DNA of 8,901 nt from an uncultured Selenomonadaceae bacterium (GTDB lineage: Bacteria; Bacillota; Negativicutes; Selenomonadales; Selenomonadaceae), in NCBI GenBank assembly GCA_905235425.1, contig CAJOKY010000194.1, positions 1 to 8,901 of the forward strand. Direction: 5' to 3'. Each line of letters starts with the position of its first letter. Position 1 is the first letter of the stretch. The position numbers were made by a program, and so were the translations under genes. Below are positions 1 to 6,443 of the stretch, piece after piece. Below the pieces are notes generated by a model. That model did no database searches, was not told the DNA's origin, and saw nothing but the letters and a program-made list of their open reading frames with translations.

Positions 1-405
1 GAGTTAGTCTTTATAGTCGAGGGCGAATTTGACGCCATGAGCTTTTACGAAGTCGGATTTAATGCCATAGCGTTGGGGAGTATCTCTAACTACAGAAAAT
101 TTTTAGATATCTTGTTGCAGCGAACACCGCAGTTAGAAAGTTTCTTGCCGACAATTTTTGTATTGGCGCTTGATAATGATAAAGGCGGAAGATCGACGAC
201 GCGGACTTTGCACCAGCTTTTAACCAATTTCGGCTTTTTCAACTACATTGCCAAAAATATTTACGGCGAACACAAAGACGCCAATGAAGCACTTGTGTCA
301 GGCAGAGAAATTTTTTCAGACACCGTGAAAAAAATTGCACAAGACGCACGACAAAAATTTATTAATACTTTTTTTGAAGGCGCATTTGATCATGATAGTG
401 ATTAG
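1..405 (+). CDS. Toprim-domain protein, C-terminal fragment (primase-like), cut by window edge
   Basis: The frame is open from base 1, so this is the last 134 codons of a longer gene; the ATG at 37 lies inside the Toprim motif and is not the start. Visible residues 4-12 (FIVEGEFDA) match the Toprim glutamate motif, with the Glu at residue 7. Residues 56-63 (ALDNDKGG) match its DxD motif, with Asp58 and Asp60. A KDANEAL stretch at 92-98 resembles the K-D-x-N-E segment of phage and plasmid DnaG-like primases. Toprim domains bind Mg2+ for nucleotidyl transfer or strand cleavage, so a role in primer synthesis for a phage, plasmid or integrative element is likely. The N-terminal zinc or helicase parts are outside the window, so the exact family cannot be fixed. 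The fold call is firm; the primase role is inferred. Confidence 0.72.
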   Translation, partial: ELVFIVEGEFDAMSFYEVGFNAIALGSISNYRKFLDILLQRTPQLESFLPTIFVLALDNDKGGRSTTRTLHQLLTNFGFFNYIAKNIYGEHKDANEALVSGREIFSDTVKKIAQDARQKFINTFFEGAFDHDSD

Positions 406-408
406 GTG

Positions 409-547
409 GTGTTGAATAAATCGAATTTAGAAAAGCCGCAAATTTTGTAAACGTCGGATTAGTTGAGGCGCACACGGACGTTGCTTTTGCGCCAAAAGAA
501 AGTAAGTATTAAAAAAATTTTTCATATGAATTAAACTTATTCAACAC
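409..547. repeat. 139-bp segment bounded by an 11-bp perfect inverted repeat
   Basis: GTGTTGAATAA at 409-419 is the exact reverse complement of TTATTCAACAC at 537-547. The segment begins 3 bp after the Toprim stop codon and ends before the UbiD gene, and holds no credible gene. Inside it, 436-481 matches 4766-4811 at 38 of 46 positions without gaps, so it carries a diverged copy of the dispersed repeat found after the DeoR gene. GGCGCA (467-472) can pair with TGCGCC (488-493). The arrangement resembles a short non-autonomous transposable element or a remnant of one; no flanking target duplication was seen. Confidence 0.45.
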
Positions 548-582
548 GCCCTAGCTTGTAGGTATTAAAAATTATATTTGCA

Positions 583-2040
583 TTAATCCAAATCAAGCGA
601 ACGCCAAATAAAATTGATACGGTCTTTAACAGATGGCGTCATAGAAATTTCGTCGGGCCAATCGCGCAGGTGACCTTCTTCCTTCCAAGTCTTAGTAGCG
701 TCAATGCCGAGTTTAGCGCCCCACTTCGCCATTGGTGAAGAATGATCCAATACATCAAGCGGACCATGAACAATTTCCAAGTCATGCTCCGCGTCAATGT
801 TGTTGAATACGCGCCATGCAACTTCGCTTAAATCCTGCACATTTACATGAGAATCTACGACGACAATTAATTTCACATTCATCATCTGCCCCATGCCCCA
901 CAACGCGTGCATAACCTTTCGCGCCTGCATCGGGTAGCTTTTTTTTATGGAAACAATTATACAGTCATGAAAGACGCCTTCCAACGGCATATTGATATCA
1001 ATAATTTCAGGGATGACTTGTTGCAACAGCGGCAGAAAAATTCTTTCCGTAGCCTTCGCCATGTAACAATCTTCCATCGGCGGCTTGCCTACAATCGTCG
1101 CGGCATAAATAGGATTTTTTCTGTGCGTGATACAAGTCACGTGAAATACGGGATAATCGTCGGCAAGCGAATAATAGCCGGTATGATCTCCAAAAGGACC
1201 TTCGCGCCGAAATTCTTCTGTCAGCACATATCCTTCCAAAATAAATTCGGCAGTGGCAGGTACTTCCAAGTCAACTGTTTTGCACTTCGTAAGCTCAACT
1301 GATTTATGACGCAGAAAACCGGCAAAAACCATTTCATCAACGTCACGCGGCAACGGTGCAGTTGCGGCGTAGGTTACGGCGGGATCTGTACCGATGGCGA
1401 CGGCAACTTCTATTTTGTCTTGACCGTCAGTCTGCGCGTCGCGAAAATTTTCAGCACCGTTTTTATGTATGTGCCAATGCATTCCGGTAGTTGTCGAATC
1501 ATATTTTTGCAGGCGGTACATACCGACATTGCGCTTGCCGGTACGCGGATTTTTCGTAAAGACAAGCGGCAAAGTGACAAAAGCTCCGCCGTCTTGAGGC
1601 CAACATTTTAAAATTGGAATTTTATCAAGGTTAGGTTTTTCTTCCACAACTTCTTGACACGGCGCATTTTTTACGTACTTTGGAAAATTGATAACCTTAC
1701 TGCCGGTTGAAATTATGGAGACGATACTCATACGATTTTTTAAGGAAATGTAGGGAAGTTTTAAAAGTTCGCGTATGTCGTCCGCCGCGTCATCAAGTTT
1801 ATTTACGCCGAGTGCAAGCGCCATTCTTTCGTAACTGCCGAACATATTTGTTAAAACCGGTATGTCGTAGCCGCGCACATTTTCAAAGAGCAGTGCGACA
1901 TTGCGATAGTCGCGAAATTTTGAAACGCGGTCTGTAATTTCCGTAATTTCCAATTCCGCGTCTACCGGTACTTTGATTCGCTTAAGTAAATTTCTTTTTT
2001 CAAGTTCAGCTATAAATTCTCTTAAATCTTTAAATGCCAA
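583..2040 (-). CDS. ubiD: UbiD-family decarboxylase (menaquinone/ubiquinone-type, prFMN-dependent)
   Basis: UbiD enzymes are cytoplasmic and use prenylated FMN, made by a UbiX partner, to decarboxylate aromatic or unsaturated acids; in quinone synthesis the substrate is a polyprenyl-hydroxybenzoate or a naphthoate equivalent. The 485-residue product matches the family along its length: KDLREFIAELEK at the N terminus, LLFENVRGY, a KCWPQDGG segment near 145-152, NVGMYRLQ near 171-178, the active-site block REGPFGDHTGYY at 279-290, and GIDATKTW near the C terminus. TTG at 2040 is preferred as start because GAGGTGAG (2052-2045) lies 4 bases upstream; the in-frame GTG at 2049 is inside that site. 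No ubiX is visible, so the quinone role is inferred. A weak minus-strand promoter (TTGTAT 2113-2108, 17 bp, TAAAAG 2090-2085) is possible. The gene is divergent from the DUF116 gene. Confidence 0.93.
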   Translation of the reverse strand: MAFKDLREFIAELEKRNLLKRIKVPVDAELEITEITDRVSKFRDYRNVALLFENVRGYDIPVLTNMFGSYERMALALGVNKLDDAADDIRELLKLPYISLKNRMSIVSIISTGSKVINFPKYVKNAPCQEVVEEKPNLDKIPILKCWPQDGGAFVTLPLVFTKNPRTGKRNVGMYRLQKYDSTTTGMHWHIHKNGAENFRDAQTDGQDKIEVAVAIGTDPAVTYAATAPLPRDVDEMVFAGFLRHKSVELTKCKTVDLEVPATAEFILEGYVLTEEFRREGPFGDHTGYYSLADDYPVFHVTCITHRKNPIYAATIVGKPPMEDCYMAKATERIFLPLLQQVIPEIIDINMPLEGVFHDCIIVSIKKSYPMQARKVMHALWGMGQMMNVKLIVVVDSHVNVQDLSEVAWRVFNNIDAEHDLEIVHGPLDVLDHSSPMAKWGAKLGIDATKTWKEEGHLRDWPDEISMTPSVKDRINFIWRSLDLD

Positions 2041-2126
2041 AAATCTCACCTCGACAATTTATTTTGCCGTAAAAGAAAAAATCCCTTTTATGTAAATTTT
2101 GACGTTAATACAAGATATAATAAAAT

Positions 2127-2156
2127 TTGACAGAAAAATTTTGTCTTTGTTATAAT
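2127..2156 (+). promoter_or_regulatory. Sigma-A-type promoter of the DUF116 gene
   Basis: A consensus TTGACA (2127-2132) and a consensus TATAAT (2151-2156) are separated by 18 bp, with a TG one base before the -10 box (extended -10). The start codon at 2181 follows at a short distance. This is the best promoter in the window and probably drives the DUF116 gene and possibly the downstream EamA and DeoR genes. A second TATAAT lies at 2116-2121 without a well-spaced -35 box. Confidence 0.8.
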
Positions 2157-2180
2157 CACTCTCAAAAAGGGGTGAGAATT

Positions 2181-2957
2181 TTGATTAGCACAATTGTACC
2201 TGCGCGACCGAAAAAAAGATTATTTTTAGGCTTATTGCTGGTGACGGAATTTTTAATGGCGCTTATGCTTTACGGCGCATGGAAAATTTCATATCTCGGA
2301 CTTGAAAATATTTTTGAATATCTGCCGGCAATTTTCGGCGCGTTTTTAATTTTTATATCAACATTTTCATTCGGCGCACTGTGCAACATGGTTTTTGCTG
2401 TAAAAGGTCTGCCGACGTTAAAATTATTCCACAGATACAGCTTTGCCATGATAAAATTTTTATTTCCCGTAGCCGTGAGGATCGGAAAAATTTTCGGCAT
2501 AAAGAGGCGGCAACTCGAAGGCTCCTTTATCGCGGTAAGCAACTTGATTTTTATGAAAAGCAAAATCAAAGTTCCTGCGAAAAAATTATTGGTACTGGTA
2601 CCGCATTGTCTTCAACTGGCAGGCTGTCCGCACAAAATTACAAGAGATCCGAATAACTGTAAGCGTTGCGGCGGTTGCAATATTGGCGATTTGATGAAAC
2701 TTTCAGATGAACTGGGCTTTATTTTTTTCGTGGCGACGGGCGGAACTTTGGCGCGGCAAGTCGTTATAAAAAATCGTCCGCAAGCAGTACTCGCCATTGC
2801 CTGTGAACGCGATCTGATGAGCGGTATTCAAGACGTTTACCCACTGCCGGCGGTCGGCGTGCTTAATATTCGTCCGAACGGTCCTTGTTACAATACGCGC
2901 GTCGATATCGAAGAAGTTAAGCGTACACTTTCACAAATTATTGAAGATAAGGAGTAG
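2181..2957 (+). CDS. DUF116-family membrane protein with cysteine cluster
   Basis: The 258-residue product has two predicted membrane segments at about 14-33 and 47-68, then a cytoplasmic domain rich in cysteine. Cys143 and Cys149 (PHCLQLAGCP) are followed by CKRCGGC with Cys160, 163 and 166, then Cys208 and Cys236. This order is what I recognise as DUF116. The spacing suggests binding of an iron-sulfur cluster or another metal, but no reaction is established for the family and none is assigned here. TTG at 2181 is chosen because GGGGTGAG (2169-2176) lies 4 bases upstream. The longer frame back to 2127 would begin inside the -35 box, so it is not used. It is the first gene of a plus-strand run, 81 bp before the transporter gene. 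Confidence 0.85.
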   Translation: MISTIVPARPKKRLFLGLLLVTEFLMALMLYGAWKISYLGLENIFEYLPAIFGAFLIFISTFSFGALCNMVFAVKGLPTLKLFHRYSFAMIKFLFPVAVRIGKIFGIKRRQLEGSFIAVSNLIFMKSKIKVPAKKLLVLVPHCLQLAGCPHKITRDPNNCKRCGGCNIGDLMKLSDELGFIFFVATGGTLARQVVIKNRPQAVLAIACERDLMSGIQDVYPLPAVGVLNIRPNGPCYNTRVDIEEVKRTLSQIIEDKE

Positions 2958-2959
2958 CG

Positions 2960-3014
2960 GTTAGCTCGTAGCTTATAATTTCTATTAGCTAATCGCTAAC
3001 AGCTAAAAGCTAAC
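2960..3014. repeat. Inverted repeat/hairpin between DUF116 and EamA genes
   Basis: Bases 2960-2973 can pair with 3001-3014 with 12 of 14 base pairs (a 7-bp stem, a 2-base mismatch, then 5 bp) around a 27-base loop. The loop contains the 10-bp palindrome ATTAGCTAAT (2984-2993). The arms are made of the same 7-bp unit (GCTAACA and its complement) seen in the tandem array here. No T-run follows, so a simple intrinsic terminator is unlikely. Confidence 0.55.
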
Positions 3015-3022
3015 AACTAATT
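2988..3022. repeat. Degenerate 7-bp tandem repeat, 5 units (consensus GCTAACA)
   Basis: The units are GCTAATC, GCTAACA, GCTAAAA, GCTAACA and ACTAATT. They fill the place just upstream of the EamA TTG start where a ribosome binding site would normally lie. The layout resembles the short tandemly repeated repetitive (STRR) heptamers described in cyanobacteria and other bacteria. Confidence 0.65.
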
Positions 3023-3038
3023 TAAGCTAATATATATT

Positions 3039-3953
3039 TTGAAAAAAAATTTAGCATTAATATTTGTAGGACTTGCGGGAGTTTTATGGGCAAGCTCCGG
3101 CTCGGCGGCTCAGGATTTTTTCAGCCACTCGACAAAGACGCCGTTTGAATTGACTAATATACGTATGTGCGCAGCAGGATTTATAATGTTGCTCGTGATA
3201 ATTCTGCGCGGAAAATTTAAACATTCAGCAAAAATTTTAAATCGGAATAAAAAATTTTGTTGGGACGTTTTTGTTTACGGGATAATCGGCATCGTCATGG
3301 TGCAGTTCACGTACTTTCAAGCGATATCCATAGGCGGCGCGGCGGCTACTACCGTCATTTTATCGGCAACTCCGGCAATGGTTGTAATTTGGCATACGGT
3401 TTACAACAGAAAACTTCCTACGCGATTGGAATTTTTATCCGTGCTTTTGGCAATGCTCGGAGTATTTTTATTGGTGACGGGCGGAGATCCAACAAAAATT
3501 TTAGTGCCGCTGGGTTGCGTATTTTGGAGTTTGGCAAGCGGCGCGTCATTTGCATTCAGCGCGATTTTTCCTAAACGCCTTTTCAAAGCCGGAATTGATC
3601 CTGCATTTATGACGAGCGTCGGCATGTTTACATGCGGCTTGACAACGTTTTTATTTGTCGACGATTGGGATTGGACGCCTTTTCTTAGCGCAGAAAATTT
3701 TTTTGACGTTGCATGGATAGTAATTTTTGGCACGGTAATAGCATTTATTTCTTTCAACGCAGGATTAAAATTTTTGACAGCTGAAGAAGCTACCGTTACA
3801 GCGCTGACTGAACCTGTCGCGGCAGTTTTTATTTCTTATTTTATGTTCGGAAAAACTTTTGGGATAATCGAATCGGTCGGAATAATTTTAATTTTTATTG
3901 CAATTTTATCGCCGGTGATTTTTAGGGAACAGGGAGCAGGGATTAGGGAGTAG
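3039..3953 (+). CDS. EamA/DMT-family transporter
   Basis: The 304-residue product is almost wholly hydrophobic with about ten membrane spans, the normal size for a drug/metabolite transporter of the EamA (RhaT-like) type, built of two repeats (about 1-145 and 155-295). FVGLAGVLWASSG near the N terminus and the ALTEPVAAVFISYFMFG block (255-271) are typical. Such proteins export metabolites, amino acids or sugars; the substrate cannot be read from sequence. The start is TTG at 3039: an in-frame stop lies at 3018 and no ATG or GTG lies between. There is no recognisable ribosome binding site, as that position is occupied by the heptamer array. The last residues (about EQGAGIRE) and the stop codon are encoded within a second heptamer array, so the C-terminal tail probably arose by repeat growth. 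The DeoR gene starts 25 bp downstream. Confidence 0.88.
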   Translation: MKKNLALIFVGLAGVLWASSGSAAQDFFSHSTKTPFELTNIRMCAAGFIMLLVIILRGKFKHSAKILNRNKKFCWDVFVYGIIGIVMVQFTYFQAISIGGAAATTVILSATPAMVVIWHTVYNRKLPTRLEFLSVLLAMLGVFLLVTGGDPTKILVPLGCVFWSLASGASFAFSAIFPKRLFKAGIDPAFMTSVGMFTCGLTTFLFVDDWDWTPFLSAENFFDVAWIVIFGTVIAFISFNAGLKFLTAEEATVTALTEPVAAVFISYFMFGKTFGIIESVGIILIFIAILSPVIFREQGAGIRE

Positions 3954-3972
3954 AAAGTAGAGAGTAGAGGTA
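3924..3972. repeat. Degenerate 7-bp tandem repeat, 7 units (consensus AGGGAGT)
   Basis: The units in register are AGGGAAC, AGGGAGC, AGGGATT, AGGGAGT, AGAAAGT, AGAGAGT and AGAGGTA. The array covers the last codons and stop (3951-3953) of the EamA gene and continues to the DeoR gene. Its last unit supplies AGAGG (3966-3970), the likely ribosome binding site for the ATG at 3979, with 8 bases between. Confidence 0.75.
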
Positions 3973-3978
3973 ATGTAA

Positions 3979-4749
3979 ATGTTTATGGAAGAAAGACAAG
4001 CCAAAATTTTAGAAATTCTTATGCAAGAAGGCAAAGTTTTGGTAAAAGAGTTGGCGGAAATGTTCGGCGTCACGGAAGATTCAATACGAAAAGATTTAAG
4101 CACTTTGGAAATGGAAGGTCAGCTTAAACGAACTTACGGCGGCGCGGTCGCGATAAAAGAAAAATTACACGTTGCTGAGGCTAATCGACGACGAATAAGC
4201 AACGTTGAAGCTAAAAGAAAAATTGCCGCCGTTGCCGTAAAAATGATGACGCCGCAAGATTTAATTTTTCTTGACACTTCCACAATAAGTATCGCCATTG
4301 CAGAAATTTTGGCGAAAAGTGAAACAGAATATAAAATTTTAACAAATATGGTTGACGTGCTTGTACTTTTGGCGCGAAATCCAAAGATAAATTTAATTTT
4401 TGCAGGTGGACAAATTAATAAAAGTCGCGACGGTTTTTTGGACGGGTTGAATTTAGAATTTATGGCGCACTTCCGTCCGAGTCTTTCGTTTATCGGAGCC
4501 GTCGGCATTGATATTGAAAAAAATTCGCTCTCTACCAACGATTCAAATACCGGAATGCATAAACGCCGTATGATTGAACTTAGCCAAAATGTTTACATTA
4601 TCGCCGAATCAAGAAAATTTGGCACAGAGGCTAATTTCACCTTCGCGACGTTGCAAAAAGTACGCGGCTTGATAACCGAGACCGCACCGCCTAAAAAAAT
4701 TTTGGACGCCGCAAAAAAAATGCAGGTGAAAATTATTTTGCCGGATTAA
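3979..4749 (+). CDS. DeoR/GlpR-family transcriptional regulator
   Basis: The 256-residue product has the two parts of this family. The N-terminal winged helix-turn-helix covers about 4-58, with RQAKILEIL, VKELAEMFGVTEDSIRKDL as the helix-turn-helix and LKRTYGGAV as the wing. The sugar-phosphate sensor domain covers about 75-245, with IFLDTSTIS (97-105), ILTNMVDV (120-127), FAGGQIN (141-147), IGAVGID (172-178) and HKRRMIELS (194-202). Members usually repress sugar or nucleoside catabolic genes until a phosphorylated sugar binds. The neighbour is an EamA transporter, a possible target, but no sugar kinase or operator is visible. The start is ATG 3979, with AGAGG 8 bases upstream. The last 42 bases of the gene region (4710-4751) are repeated perfectly at 4887-4928. 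Confidence 0.9.
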   Translation: MFMEERQAKILEILMQEGKVLVKELAEMFGVTEDSIRKDLSTLEMEGQLKRTYGGAVAIKEKLHVAEANRRRISNVEAKRKIAAVAVKMMTPQDLIFLDTSTISIAIAEILAKSETEYKILTNMVDVLVLLARNPKINLIFAGGQINKSRDGFLDGLNLEFMAHFRPSLSFIGAVGIDIEKNSLSTNDSNTGMHKRRMIELSQNVYIIAESRKFGTEANFTFATLQKVRGLITETAPPKKILDAAKKMQVKIILPD

Positions 4750-4751
4750 AT
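4710..4751. repeat. 42-bp direct repeat, copy 1 (3' end of DeoR gene)
   Basis: It is identical to 4887-4928 at all 42 positions. It runs from an A8 tract through the last codons (Met-Gln-Val-Lys-Ile-Ile-Leu-Pro-Asp), the TAA stop and two further bases. The match ends abruptly on both sides, 177 bp from the second copy. Confidence 0.9.
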
Positions 4752-4886
4752 AATTTTTAAAAACACCGCAAATTTTGATAATGTTGCAATAGTAGAGGCG
4801 CACAAGGACGTGCGCCGCCGTGCGGGCTCGCAGGACGCGAGTGAGCACGGCTGTTTCTTTTTGCTTACTTTTTCTTTGCGCCAAAG
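4752..4886. repeat. Hairpin-rich dispersed repeat element
   Basis: This 135-bp GC-richer block lies between the two 42-bp direct repeats. Its first part (4766-4811) matches 436-481 at 38 of 46 positions. It can form three hairpins: 4797-4803 with 4810-4816 (7 bp, loop AAGGAC); 4817-4823 with 4845-4851 enclosing CTCGC/GCGAG (4827-4831 with 4837-4841); and 4875-4881 with 4886-4892 (7 bp, loop CAAA), whose right arm enters the second direct repeat. No protein gene is credible. It could be a REP/MITE-like mobile repeat or a structured transcript end. Confidence 0.65.
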
Positions 4887-4928
4887 CGCAAAAAAAATGC
4901 AGGTGAAAATTATTTTGCCGGATTAAAT
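4887..4928. repeat. 42-bp direct repeat, copy 2 (displaced DeoR gene end)
   Basis: This perfect copy of 4710-4751 is not attached to any open DeoR frame. It lies immediately after the hairpin element and just before the promoter of the secreted-protein gene. Confidence 0.9.
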
Positions 4929-4944
4929 TTAACAAAATTTTAAG

Positions 4945-4973
4945 TTGAAAAATTCCCATTAATAATTTAGAAT
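4945..4973 (+). promoter_or_regulatory. Promoter of the secreted Asp-rich protein gene
   Basis: TTGAAA (4945-4950) and TAGAAT (4968-4973) are separated by 17 bp. The expected transcription start lies about 30 bases before the TTG start codon at 5009. An AAAGGAG ribosome binding site (4994-5000) follows, 8 bases before the codon. Confidence 0.65.
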
Positions 4974-5008
4974 AATTTATGTAAAATATAAAGAAAGGAG
5001 TGTTTTAG

Positions 5009-5434
5009 TTGAAACTGAAAATTTCTTTGATAGCGGCGTTGATTGTGAGTTTTTTGTTTACAACGGCGGCATTTGCACGCAGCAGTGAAATAGAAATTGT
5101 AAACAAAACCGGCCAGGATATCAGGACACTTTACATTAGTCCGGTGGCAAGCAACAACTGGCAAAGATATGCCGGATCAATTCGTAACAATGACGATGAA
5201 GACATTTATATTGACGTATCCAGCAGCAATGATATTTTTGATATTCGTTGCAAATACAGAAACGGCGACGAAGACGTTTGGTATGGTGTAGACCTCTATA
5301 ATTGCAGTAAACTCACTTTAAGAAGTGACGGAGATTTCAGCACAAGCGGTAGAGGTTCACATCATAGTAATTCAAGATATCGCGGGCATGATGATGACGA
5401 TGACGACGACGATTATTATGTACGCCGCTATTAA
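5009..5434 (+). CDS. Secreted small protein with Asp-rich C-terminal tail, function unknown
   Basis: The 141-residue product starts with TTG, set by AAAGGAG 8 bases upstream. Residues 1-23 form a clear signal peptide (Lys-rich start, hydrophobic core, TTAAFA before Arg24), so the mature protein is outside the cytoplasm. The mature domain (about 26-105) is predicted mostly beta: IEIVNKTGQDIRTLYISP, FDIRCKYRNGDEDVWYGVDL and SKLTL. I associate this 'nutrition of tail phrase' IVN-x-TG-x-x-I-x-x-LYIS-P pattern with small secreted proteins of Selenomonadales, without a known role. Two cysteines (81 and 99) could form a disulfide. The tail (about 110-141) is Ser/Arg/His-rich, then has eight Asp in a row, then YYVRRY; it may bind cations or a charged surface. 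It has its own promoter and stands alone. Function is not assigned. Confidence 0.8.
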   Translation: MKLKISLIAALIVSFLFTTAAFARSSEIEIVNKTGQDIRTLYISPVASNNWQRYAGSIRNNDDEDIYIDVSSSNDIFDIRCKYRNGDEDVWYGVDLYNCSKLTLRSDGDFSTSGRGSHHSNSRYRGHDDDDDDDDYYVRRY

Positions 5435-5484
5435 GCCTCAAACTAAAACTGAAAAAACTTTTACATTTATTTTTAATAAAATCG

Positions 5485-5493
5485 TGATATAAT
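5485..5493 (+). promoter_or_regulatory. Extended -10 promoter upstream of ftsX
   Basis: TGATATAAT is a full extended -10 element (TG, one base, TATAAT at 5488-5493). No good -35 box lies at 16-18 bp, although TTTACA occurs at 5460-5465 with a spacing of 22. It lies 35 bp before the ftsX ATG and suggests that ftsX and the M23 gene can be transcribed separately from upstream genes. Confidence 0.6.
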
Positions 5494-5528
5494 TCACTCC
5501 AAATTTTTTTGGGGTGATTTTTTTATTT

Positions 5529-6416
5529 ATGAAGTTGCAGACGATAGAATATTATTTTCGCGAAGTGATAATTTCAATGATACGAAATCGTTGGATGAGT
5601 TTTGCGTCAATCGGCACTGTGGCAGTGTCACTTTTCATTTTGGGCGTATTTTTAATTATCGTAATGAATATGGGAAAAATGGCGTCGTCTCTTGAAAGTC
5701 AAGTGCAAATTTCCGCCTACCTGAATGATGAAATTTCAAAAGAGGAACGCGCAGATATCGAACGAATGACGCGGGATTTAAGCGCCGTTTCAAAAGTCGA
5801 ATACATACCGAAAGAATCAGCGCTGAAAATTCTGCGCGAAAGGCTCGGTGACAATCGAAAAATTTTAGACGCACTCGGTGAATCAAATCCTTTGCCCAAT
5901 TCATTTTTGGTTACGGTAACTTCTGCAGACGCTGTAAAAACTACGGCGGCGGCAATTTCTGATTTATACGGCGTCGAAGAAGTCAAGTACGGTCAAGACG
6001 TGGCGTCGAATCTTTTCAACTTGACTCACTTAATGCGATTTTTCGGCGTTGTATTGACGGTGATTTTGTCCGGCGCGACAATTTTCATAATTGCCAACAC
6101 GATTAGATTAACGGTTTTTGCGCGTCGAAAAGAAATTGCAATAATGAAGTACGTCGGCGCGACGGATTGGTTTATTCGCATTCCATTTATTTTGGAAGGC
6201 ATCGGGCTCGGCATAATCGGCGGCACCTTAAGCGCAATATTTTTGAGAAATTTTTATTCGGCAATGGCAGAAAAAATTTACACGACGCTTGCATTTTTCC
6301 CGATGATTGAACAATATCCCTTTATGAATTACGTAACACTTTCGCTGATTTTGGCAGGAATTTTTGTAGGAATTTTGGGCAGTACGGTTTCTCTGAAAAG
6401 ATTTTTACAAGTTTAA
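5529..6416 (+). CDS. ftsX: Cell division protein FtsX (permease-like)
   Basis: FtsX is the membrane part of the FtsEX complex, which uses FtsE ATPase activity to switch on peptidoglycan hydrolases at the division site or side wall. The 295-residue product has the FtsX layout: a cytoplasmic N terminus, TM1 at about 27-48, an extracytoplasmic domain at about 49-168 (VQISAYLNDEIS, KVEYIPKESAL, NPLPNSFLVTV), then TM2 at about 171-193, TM3 at 218-238 and TM4 at 268-288. The loop RRKEIAIMKYVGAT (199-212) is the conserved cytoplasmic segment after TM2. ATG at 5529 is chosen; the in-frame GTG at 5514 lies within the ribosome binding site GGGGTGA (5511-5517). The M23 gene begins 27 bp downstream, the usual partner pairing. 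Unusually, ftsE is not immediately upstream. Confidence 0.93.
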   Translation: MKLQTIEYYFREVIISMIRNRWMSFASIGTVAVSLFILGVFLIIVMNMGKMASSLESQVQISAYLNDEISKEERADIERMTRDLSAVSKVEYIPKESALKILRERLGDNRKILDALGESNPLPNSFLVTVTSADAVKTTAAAISDLYGVEEVKYGQDVASNLFNLTHLMRFFGVVLTVILSGATIFIIANTIRLTVFARRKEIAIMKYVGATDWFIRIPFILEGIGLGIIGGTLSAIFLRNFYSAMAEKIYTTLAFFPMIEQYPFMNYVTLSLILAGIFVGILGSTVSLKRFLQV

Positions 6417-6443
6417 TATTTTTGAGAGTTGGAGCGGTTGCCA

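Noticed and set aside
405..583. Intrinsic terminator for the UbiD gene on the minus strand
   Set aside because: No GC-rich stem with a following T-run on that strand was found close to the stop codon.
907..1302. Plus-strand open frame of 131 residues
   Set aside because: It lies antisense inside the well supported UbiD gene.
2988..3972. Heptamer arrays as a CRISPR or phage attachment site
   Set aside because: The units are 7 bp and adjacent, without spacers, and no cas or integrase gene is present.
4609..4959. Minus-strand open frame of 116 residues
   Set aside because: It runs through the hairpin repeat and both 42-bp copies; its internal repetition is a by-product of the duplication, and it lacks a ribosome binding site.
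5514..5528. Earlier GTG start for ftsX
   Set aside because: The GTG is part of the ribosome binding site that serves the ATG at 5529.
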